From: Akkermansiaceae bacterium
GTDB taxonomy: Bacteria > Verrucomicrobiota > Verrucomicrobiia > Verrucomicrobiales > Akkermansiaceae
DNA: 5,978 nt
NCBI GenBank assembly: GCA_029287105.1
Contig: JARFRT010000487.1
Span: forward strand, 1-5,978
Direction of reading: 5' to 3'
Each line of letters begins with the position of its first letter. Position 1 is the stretch's first letter. Made by a program: the position numbers and the translations under genes. Of this stretch, positions 1-5,093 are shown in pieces. The notes under the pieces were generated by a model. That model was not told the DNA's origin and did no database searches. It worked only from the letters and a program-made list of their open reading frames with translations.

Positions 1-46
1 CACTGTGCTAACATCGTCGGCAGCGTCAGATGTGTATAAGAGACAG
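1..46 (+). other. Illumina Nextera read-1 adapter (non-genomic contamination)
   Basis: Bases 14-27 are TCGTCGGCAGCGTC and 28-46 are AGATGTGTATAAGAGACAG, which together are the Nextera read-1 adapter ending in the 19-bp Tn5 mosaic end. Bases 1-3 (CAC) match the end of the P5 flow-cell oligo, which leaves 4-13 (TGTGCTAACA) as a probable 10-nt i5 index; an 8-nt index would leave CACTG, which does not match P5. This is library-construction DNA left on the contig end, not a mobile element of the organism. Genomic sequence begins at about 47. Confidence 0.97.
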
Positions 47-855
47 TGATAGCTGTGCATCTCTCCAGATCCGCGTAATGCGTCGGGTGCATTTTTCGGC
101 TTGTAACAGTTGTCGGCGAGTTTGATTTCGTCAGCCTTGTAAAGATCCCAGTATTTCTTGGGTGCATAAAACGGCAGGTGGGGCCGGACGAATCCGCAAG
201 CGAGAAAAAAAGGTTGTTCCAACTTCGCGAGCCGGCGCAGGTCCTTGATGGTCTTCTCACAGGTCTGGCCGTCGATGTAGGTATTGTCAGGCACGTCAGG
301 ACCTTCGAAAAACGGACCACGGTTCTTTTTCTTCTGGATATACTTGGCCGAGCCCTTGTCGTGGAAGGTCAGATGGTTGTTTTCTTTCGGTCCGTTCACC
401 AGCGAAAACGGCGGTTCAGACCAGCTCTGTTGGGCATCATCTTTCCTTTGATGATAGATCTTACCATTGCCAACAGTGTGGTAACCAGCCCGGCGAAAGG
501 TGGCGGGCAGGGTCGGCTTGCCGGGCGCGAGCTGTTCCGGCGTCATCGGAATCCCGTCGTAATTCCGAGCGTGGACCCCACTCAGCAAGGATGCCCGTGA
601 TGGGGCACAGTGGGGCGACTGGCAATAGGCCCTGCTGAACAACACTCCCTGCCGGGCGAGGGCATCAATGTTAGGTGATTGAATCTGATCCGCACCATAG
701 CACCCAAGCTCCGGCCGCAGGTCATCAATGGCGATAAACAGGACATTCGGCTTCCGGCCGGGCTGCTTTGCTAACAGACCTTCAGCAACCAGCGCCACCA
801 AAACCACAGGCAAGACGATCTGGAACCATCGGAAGGTCATCGCTTTCAGTATCAT
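47..855 (-). CDS. Secreted iduronate-2-sulfatase-like sulfatase, 3'-truncated by contig end
   Basis: Type I (formylglycine) sulfatase, which hydrolyses sulfate esters, probably on a sulfated polysaccharide outside the cytoplasm. The frame starts at ATG 855 and gives about 269 residues before the adapter. Residues 1-29 form a signal peptide: a short basic start, a hydrophobic core around 12-28, and a plausible cut after LLA. The sulfatase domain opens at about residue 36 with NVLFIAIDDLRPELGCYG, with metal-ligand pair D44-D45. The signature C83-A-P-S-R87 holds the Cys converted to formylglycine, followed by ASLLSG. K132 and H135 in GNGKIYH, and the RPHLPFY segment, are also typical of the iduronate-2-sulfatase-like group. 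The last genomic residues are GSGEMHSY. Family members are usually about 450-550 aa, so the second metal-binding half and C-terminal domain are absent, because assembly stops there rather than by mutation. No clear ribosome binding site is seen; M6 at 840 is an alternative start. It lies 79 bp downstream of the hydrolase on the same strand and is probably co-transcribed. The exact substrate is unknown. Confidence 0.93.
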
Positions 856-934
856 TGTCTTCGCTTGAATTGATGACGGCTAATTAGTATTTCGGCCGCC
901 ATTGGGCATTGCCGACCACCTTGTGGGCCTGCCC

Positions 935-1936
935 TTATTTTGCCGACTTGAGTCTGGCGATGAGGTAGTCGGTTGGGGATTTGTATTTGACGTCCGGGGC
1001 ACCGGGGTAGACGACTTCGCATTCCAACCCGTGTTTTTTGCAGTGCTCCTGAAGTTTGACGCCGAAGTTGGCGGTATGGGTCGGGTCCTTCTGCTTTTTA
1101 CCAATGGCTGGTGCGGTGTTGAAAATCGTGTAAACCGGTGGGTCGCCGGCACTGACAAGGGCGTACGGTGAATACTCGGCAATCCACGGCAGGATGCTGT
1201 CACGTTCCGCCAGGAACCGGCCGAAGCTTTTCTTGCCGAAGGCATGGGCGCCATATCGACTGTTAGGAGTCCACTCCACCATCTGTTTCGGATCCAGCGT
1301 GGTCTGCGGTCCAACGACGGCAGCGCAGTGGAGTCGGGTGGATTCGCGCGCCACCGGGTCCTTGCTTTTTTGATCGGCGAGGTCGTCGTGGTAGGCGAGC
1401 CATAGGCTTGAGCAGGCACCGGCGGAGCCACCGGCAGCGCCGATGCGGGTTTTGTCAACATTCCACTCCCCCGCCATGCTGCGGACGAATTGGAGCGCGC
1501 GGGCGGCATCGTGTAGCGGCGCCTTGACCGGGGGCACGACGTCTTGGCAGTGCTTCATCAAGCGGTAGTTGATGGCGACCACCGAGATGCCGGCATCGAG
1601 CAGGGCCCGGGTATCGGCAAAGCGGTTGACCCTTTCCTTGCTCCCCCCTACCCAACCGCCGCCGTGGATGACAAAAACCAGCGGGGTCGGCTTGTCCGAC
1701 TTGGCTTGCCAGAAGTCGAGGATATGCCGCTCGTGTTTACCGTAGCGGACAGCCGTCAGCGTGGCTTTCGGCACCGAGGCATGATAACCCGCAGCCTTAC
1801 TAGCCGGCCTCTCCTTTTTTTTCGAGGGCGCACCCGTCTGGGCAAACGATCCGGGGGCCAATGCGATCAGGCCGGCGAGACAACAGGACATGAGTGGGCG
1901 AAGTGATTTTGTGTTCATGGCAAATGGGGGATGCAT
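935..1936 (-). CDS. Secreted alpha/beta hydrolase (esterase/lipase-like, HGGGW and GGSAG motifs)
   Basis: Alpha/beta-hydrolase-fold protein of 333 residues related to hormone-sensitive-lipase-like and carbohydrate-esterase-like enzymes, probably cleaving carboxyl esters such as acetyl groups. Residues 1-32 contain a signal peptide with a likely cut after SFA. A Lys/Ser-rich linker (about 37-48) precedes the catalytic domain. HGGGW (91-95) is the oxyanion-hole motif, NYRLM (123-127) follows as in the family, and G169-G-S-A-G173 is the nucleophile elbow with S171. D284 in KDPTH is at the usual place for the triad acid. The usual C-terminal GHG/GHGF histidine is not seen: the segment reads YPGAPDVKYK (310-319), so H287 or H298 may serve instead, or activity may be altered. 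The ATG at 1918 (M7) gives an equally good signal peptide and may be the true start; neither ATG has a clear Shine-Dalgarno. The downstream sulfatase suggests a polysaccharide-processing pair. Fold is sure, substrate is not. Confidence 0.88.
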   Translation of the reverse strand: MHPPFAMNTKSLRPLMSCCLAGLIALAPGSFAQTGAPSKKKERPASKAAGYHASVPKATLTAVRYGKHERHILDFWQAKSDKPTPLVFVIHGGGWVGGSKERVNRFADTRALLDAGISVVAINYRLMKHCQDVVPPVKAPLHDAARALQFVRSMAGEWNVDKTRIGAAGGSAGACSSLWLAYHDDLADQKSKDPVARESTRLHCAAVVGPQTTLDPKQMVEWTPNSRYGAHAFGKKSFGRFLAERDSILPWIAEYSPYALVSAGDPPVYTIFNTAPAIGKKQKDPTHTANFGVKLQEHCKKHGLECEVVYPGAPDVKYKSPTDYLIARLKSAK

Positions 1937-1994
1937 AGGTGGGTTCTAAGTAATTCGATTGCCCGTGTCGAACAAGGAATGATGGAGCGCGCCA

Positions 1995-2007
1995 AGATTT
2001 CAAATCT
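1995..2007. repeat. Short perfect palindrome AGATTT-C-AAATCT
   Basis: Two 6-bp arms around a single central C form a perfect 13-bp palindrome in the intergenic region, about 60-75 bp upstream of the hydrolase start. It could be an operator-like site for that gene or part of the palindrome-rich area around the transposase remnant. No second copy is present in the window, so a regulatory role is only a guess. Confidence 0.45.
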
Positions 2008-2014
2008 CCAAGTC

Positions 2015-2046
2015 CGTAGGAATAATGAAACACCCAACCTCCTACG
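2015..2046. repeat. Inverted repeat CGTAGGA / TCCTACG
   Basis: Perfect 7-bp arms (2015-2021 and 2040-2046) flank an 18-nt loop in the noncoding stretch between the hydrolase and the RAYT remnant. There is no following T-run on either strand, so it is not a normal intrinsic terminator. It may be a boundary piece of the palindromic mobile-element scar. Confidence 0.5.
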
Positions 2047-2119
2047 CTGAAGTTCCGGCGGTCAATAATACCCAAGGAAATCCTAAATCCCAAGAAGGAG
2101 CCCAAGGGTAACGGCTGTG

Positions 2120-2130
2120 CCCCAACGGGG
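2120..2130. repeat. REP-like GC hairpin CCCC-AAC-GGGG (upstream copy)
   Basis: Perfect 4-bp GC arms with a 3-nt loop, within TGCCCCAACGGGGT (2118-2131). Almost the same sequence, TGCCCCACCGGGGC, occurs at 2656-2669 on the other side of the transposase remnant in the same orientation. RAYT-type transposases are known to be associated with short palindromic repeats of this kind, so the two copies are best read as REP-like elements bracketing the remnant. Confidence 0.6.
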
Positions 2131-2136
2131 TCAAAC

Positions 2137-2185
2137 TGCAACAGCCCAAAGTCAGGTCGACAGGCCGCAGCACTGGACTGTTGCA
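2137..2185. repeat. Imperfect 12-bp inverted repeat TGCAACAGCCCA / TGGACTGTTGCA
   Basis: The arms at 2137-2148 and 2174-2185 pair at 11 of 12 positions (C2145 opposite A2177 is the mismatch) around a 25-nt spacer. It lies 7 bp after the CCCC-AAC-GGGG hairpin and about 45 bp before the RAYT homology begins. The position suggests a REP/BIME-type unit or transposon end belonging to the transposase family rather than a regulatory site. It would form a long hairpin in RNA or single-stranded DNA. Confidence 0.6.
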
Positions 2186-2230
2186 ACCCAGCAGAAACCT
2201 ACTGAAGGGGGCATCTACCACCCTTGCCCC

Positions 2231-2569
2231 GTACCAAAATCCCCCGCCTACATCTATACCCACCTTATCTTTAGCACGAAGGATCGGGAGAGTTGTTTGA
2301 GCGATGGGTTGAGGCCTGATTTACGCAGCTACATGCTGACAACCTTGGCCAATTTGCAATATCCTGCCGTGTTGATTGACTCGGCAAGGGATCATGTGCG
2401 CGTGTTGTTTCGGCTTGGGCGGTCGGTGAGCGAACCGATTGCGCCGCAGGTGGCGAATTATATTCAGCATCAACGGGAGTATCATCGGGTAAAAACGTTC
2501 CAGGAGGAATACCGGGATTTTTTGGAGAAACACCATATCGATCATGATGAAAGCTATGTTCGGGATTAG
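2231..2569 (+). pseudogene. Decayed REP-associated (IS200-like, Y1/HUH) transposase remnant
   Basis: Family homology runs from about GTA 2231 to the TAG at 2567-2569. The start VPKSPAYIYTHLIFSTKDRES matches the usual MP-x-S-Y-x-x-x-x-H-x-x-FSTKxRE opening of Y1 transposases, and the C-terminus (YIQHQREYHRVKTFQEEY...FLEKHHIDHDESYV) matches the conserved RAYT tail. Three lesions are visible. The normal initiator ATG seems replaced by GTA, though the frame stays open further upstream to ATG 2117. The HUH motif normally DHVHLL reads DHVRVL (93-98 counted from 2117; CGC at 2399-2401), losing one metal ligand. About 35-40 residues between LGRSVS and VANYIQ are missing, including the region that normally carries the catalytic tyrosine (WQ-x-GYGAFSVS). 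It should therefore be inactive despite an uninterrupted frame of about 112 codons. GC-rich palindromes flank it on both sides. Chance similarity is unlikely given the two conserved ends. Confidence 0.82.
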
Positions 2570-2615
2570 CCCGGTACCGATTTACGCCATCCCTCCAGGG
2601 TTCGTTATTCTTCCC

Positions 2616-2646
2616 AGCCTGAATACCCGGGGCGCTGCCCCAGGCT
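2616..2646. repeat. Compound GC-rich inverted repeat 3' of the transposase remnant
   Basis: The outer arms AGCCT (2616-2620) and AGGCT (2642-2646) enclose an inner perfect hairpin GGGGC-GCT-GCCCC (2629-2641), with an 8-nt bulge on the 5' side. It stands between the 3' end of the RAYT remnant and the 3' end of gpmI and ends 10 bp before the next palindrome. This tandem arrangement resembles a BIME. It has no T-run, so a canonical terminator is unlikely. Confidence 0.55.
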
Positions 2647-2656
2647 ACGCTATTTT

Positions 2657-2669
2657 GCCCCACCGGGGC
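2657..2669. repeat. REP-like hairpin GCCCC-ACC-GGGGC next to gpmI stop (downstream copy)
   Basis: Perfect 5-bp GC arms with a 3-nt loop, ending 4 bp before the gpmI stop codon (2674-2676, minus strand). It is the near-identical partner of the hairpin at 2120-2130. On the gpmI transcript it would form a stable 3' hairpin that could stabilise the mRNA or help termination, but no U-tract follows on the minus strand. Confidence 0.6.
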
Positions 2670-2673
2670 GTGC

Positions 2674-4215
2674 CTACTTCCTCACCAACATACTCTTGCC
2701 CGTCATCTCGGCGGATGGTTCGAGACCCATCATGTCGAGGAGGGTCGGGGCGACGTCGGCGAGAATACCGTCGGCAACGGTGAAGTCGGCGTGGTCGGCG
2801 GCCACATAGATGGCGTGAACCAGATTGGTGGTGTGGGCGGTGTTCGGTGACCCGTCGGGATTGATCATCTTCTCGCAGTTTCCGTGGTCCGCGGTGATAA
2901 GGAGCTTTCCGCCGAGGCGAAGGGCTTCCTCGGCGACGCGTTTGACGCCCTCATCAATCGTTTCACAGGCCTTGACGGCGGCCTCGACGATGCCGGTATG
3001 GCCGACCATGTCGGGATTGGCGAAGTTGAGGATGCAGAGATCGTAATTCTTCAGGTTTTCCACCACCTTGTCCATGACCTCGGGGGCGCTCATCTCGGGT
3101 TGGAGGTCGTAGGTGGCGACTTGGGGTGACGGCACAATATAGCGGTCCTCACCCTCGTTCGGGGTTTCTTTGCCTCCATTGAAGAAATAAGTCACGTGGG
3201 GATACTTCTCGGTTTCCGCGATCCGCATCTGCTTCTTGCCGGCACCAGCAACCACTTCACCCAACACGTTTTTGAGATCCTCCGGTCCGTACGCAACGGG
3301 GACGTCGTAGCTCTCGTCGTACTGGGTGAGGGTGACGTAGTGCACCTTGGGGGCTCCGTGCGTATCAAACCCATCGAACCCGGGCTTGAGAAAAGCGTCG
3401 GAAAGCTGGCGTGCACGGTCGGCGCGAAAGTTGAACCAGACCACAACGTCACCGTCATTGATGCGGCGCCGGTCATGCTCGCAGAAGGTCATCGGCAGCA
3501 GGAACTCGTCGGTCTTGTCCTCCTTGTACATTTCAGCGACGGCCTCGCTGGTGAGGATGTCTTTCTTGGCCCCCTTGCCTTCGACGATGGCATCCCAGGC
3601 AAGCTGATTGCGGTCCCAGCGTTTGTCGCGGTCCATTGCGTAGTAGCGTCCGATCACCGTGGCGATACGAGCACCGGACTCGGCGATGGCTTCCTCGACG
3701 TATTCGAGGTACTTTTCACCCCCTGTCGGCGAGGTGTCGCGGCCATCGGTGATGGCATGGACGAAAATCTTGTCACAGCCGTTTTCCTTTGCCATTTTGC
3801 ACAGGGCGATCAGGTGGTCCTGGTGGCTGTGGACGCCACCGTCTGAGACCAGGCCGATGAAGTGCACCGCCTTGCCGCCGGTGGCCTTGCTGAAAGCGGT
3901 CTTGAGCACCTCATTCTTCTGCATCTCCCCATCCCTGATGGATTTATTGATACGGGTGAGGTCCTGGTAGACGATCCGTCCGGCTCCGAGGTTGAGGTGA
4001 CCCACCTCCGAGTTCCCCATCTGACCTGCCGGCAGCCCGACGTCCTCACCGGAGGCGCTGACAAAACCCTTCGGGTAGGTCGACCACAGCATATCGTGGT
4101 ATGGCGTATTGGCCAAAAGCACGGCATTGCCGTCCTTTTCAGCGGTTGCTTGTCCACCGGGGTTCACTCCCCAGCCGTCGCGAATAATGAGAACTACGGG
4201 TTTTTTATCTGCCAT
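2674..4215 (-). CDS. gpmI: 2,3-bisphosphoglycerate-independent phosphoglycerate mutase
   Basis: Cytoplasmic glycolytic/gluconeogenic enzyme interconverting 3- and 2-phosphoglycerate through a phosphoserine intermediate, using two Mn ions. Its 513 residues are the normal family length. The phosphatase domain opens with IIRDGWG (D13 metal ligand), and GQMGNSEVGH carries catalytic S69. The inserted transferase domain has SDGGVHSH (H129), ITDGRD (D157, R159), the RYYAMDRDKRWDR stretch (R190, R196) and NFRADR (R264, R267). The second metal set is D402 and H406 in NPDMVGHTG, D443-H444 in ADHGN, and H461 in TAHTTN. All positions line up with the Bacillus-type enzyme. The start ATG 4215 sits directly before KKPVVLIIRDGWG, and no other start makes sense; no clear Shine-Dalgarno is visible. 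The gene is divergent from the TauE/SafE gene and ends beside a palindrome cluster. Nothing suggests decay or transfer. Confidence 0.98.
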   Translation of the reverse strand: MADKKPVVLIIRDGWGVNPGGQATAEKDGNAVLLANTPYHDMLWSTYPKGFVSASGEDVGLPAGQMGNSEVGHLNLGAGRIVYQDLTRINKSIRDGEMQKNEVLKTAFSKATGGKAVHFIGLVSDGGVHSHQDHLIALCKMAKENGCDKIFVHAITDGRDTSPTGGEKYLEYVEEAIAESGARIATVIGRYYAMDRDKRWDRNQLAWDAIVEGKGAKKDILTSEAVAEMYKEDKTDEFLLPMTFCEHDRRRINDGDVVVWFNFRADRARQLSDAFLKPGFDGFDTHGAPKVHYVTLTQYDESYDVPVAYGPEDLKNVLGEVVAGAGKKQMRIAETEKYPHVTYFFNGGKETPNEGEDRYIVPSPQVATYDLQPEMSAPEVMDKVVENLKNYDLCILNFANPDMVGHTGIVEAAVKACETIDEGVKRVAEEALRLGGKLLITADHGNCEKMINPDGSPNTAHTTNLVHAIYVAADHADFTVADGILADVAPTLLDMMGLEPSAEMTGKSMLVRK

Positions 4216-4297
4216 GGCGCAGACGTTCTAGCGAAATTCCGATAATTTCCAATGACGAATACTTGAAAATCGTGCCATTCCCTGAGCTTATCCTCGC
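4216..4297. promoter_or_regulatory. Divergent intergenic region (promoters of gpmI and the TauE/SafE gene)
   Basis: The 82 bp between two divergent start codons must hold both promoters if each gene is transcribed on its own. For the plus-strand gene, TTGAAA at 4263-4268 is a fair -35 match, and CTTATC at 4287-4292, 18 bp later, is a weak -10. That would put transcription start at or next to ATG 4298, implying a leaderless or nearly leaderless mRNA, consistent with the lack of a Shine-Dalgarno there. No convincing -10/-35 pair was found for gpmI. No operator-like palindrome is seen. Confidence 0.3.
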
Positions 4298-5038
4298 ATG
4301 CCTGATCATGCCACCGCGTGGATCCTTGTTACCGTCGCTGCTTTCTGCATCGGTGTATCCAAGGCGGGGTTCTCGGGCATCTCCCTGATTTCCGTGTTTA
4401 TCCTCGCCGATCTCATCGGGGCCAAGCAGTCGCTCGGCTTCGCTCTCCCCATGCTCATCCTCGCGGACCTGATGGTCTACCCCGCCTTTCGGAAATACGC
4501 TTCCTGGAAATCCGTCTGGCTGCTTACCTGGCCGGCCTTGGTCGGCATGGCAGTCGGAGTGACGGTGTTGGGTAATGTCGACAATGATACCATGCGCAAG
4601 GTGATCGGCGTCATCATTCTAGTGATGTGCACCATTCAACTGGTGAGCAGAATCGAACCGGAGAAATTTTTCGCCATTGCGTGCACTCGCAGGTTTGGCT
4701 TTTTCTGCGGCACAGCAGGAGGTGTTGCCACGGTGCTCGCCAATGCCGCCGGCCCCATCCTGCAAATTTACATGGTATCTCGGCGGATGGAAAAAATGGA
4801 ACTCATCGGCGTCGGCGCAAGGTTCTTTCTCGTGATCAATTTGCTCAAATTACCACTCAGCGCCGGGCTGAACCTGATCACCCCGGAGGGCCTGCTGACC
4901 AACCTCATCCTCGCACCCGCGATTGCAGCCGGCGTGTTTGGCGGCCATCGTCTGATCAAGGTGATCTCGCAAAAGGTGTTTGAGATGACCGTGATCGCTT
5001 TCGCCGTCGTCGCAGGGATTCGGCTGTGTTTTTTCTAA
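4298..5038 (+). CDS. TauE/SafE-family (DUF81) membrane anion permease
   Basis: Polytopic inner-membrane protein of 246 residues with the TauE/SafE pattern, a family linked to export of sulfite, sulfoacetate and other small organic anions. The first half begins with a membrane helix (about 8-28) ending in the family motif GVSKAGFSG (19-27); further hydrophobic segments lie near 45-64, 70-92 and 99-117. The second half repeats the layout: a glycine-rich segment G138-TAGGVATVLANAAGP (to 153), then helices near 170-190, 198-216 and 226-245, giving roughly seven or eight spans. Length is normal for the family. It begins 82 bp from the divergent gpmI start and converges on the following sulfatase-like gene with a 55-bp gap, so it appears monocistronic. 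Export of sulfite or sulfate-derived compounds is tempting given nearby sulfatases, but the sequence does not establish the substrate. Confidence 0.9.
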   Translation: MPDHATAWILVTVAAFCIGVSKAGFSGISLISVFILADLIGAKQSLGFALPMLILADLMVYPAFRKYASWKSVWLLTWPALVGMAVGVTVLGNVDNDTMRKVIGVIILVMCTIQLVSRIEPEKFFAIACTRRFGFFCGTAGGVATVLANAAGPILQIYMVSRRMEKMELIGVGARFFLVINLLKLPLSAGLNLITPEGLLTNLILAPAIAAGVFGGHRLIKVISQKVFEMTVIAFAVVAGIRLCFF

Positions 5039-5093
5039 ACGACGAAAGCCACCGCGTGCACGACAGTGATTTTCCTGTCTCTCCTGGCGCACC

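Noticed and set aside
28..46. The 19-bp Tn5 mosaic end read as a natural transposon end
   Set aside because: It is joined to the synthetic Nextera tail and to P5-like bases, so it is an adapter.
178..600. A 140-residue plus-strand open frame over the sulfatase
   Set aside because: It lies antisense to the sulfatase region with the formylglycine and metal motifs, and its translation has no family character.
880..1509. A 209-residue open frame on the minus strand overlapping the alpha/beta hydrolase
   Set aside because: It is a frame shadow of the hydrolase: Arg/Ser/Pro-rich low-complexity composition, no recognisable motif, and the hydrolase frame carries the conserved motifs.
2117..2230. 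The first 38 codons of the open frame leading into the transposase remnant
   Set aside because: They read through the hairpin and inverted-repeat region and do not resemble the family, which starts at about 2231; treated as fortuitous extension.
2271..2663. A 130-residue minus-strand frame over the RAYT remnant and palindromes
   Set aside because: It is the complement of the transposase homology and runs through inverted repeats; no independent coding signal.
3196..3846. A 216-residue open frame antisense to gpmI
   Set aside because: Long antisense frames are expected over GC-rich, codon-biased genes. It has no domain signature, and gpmI on the other strand is unmistakable.
5062..5079. Possible terminator hairpin GACAG-N8-CTGTC between the convergent TauE/SafE and sulfatase-like genes
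   Set aside because: The stem is only 5 bp with an 8-nt loop and no T-run follows on either strand; too weak to call.
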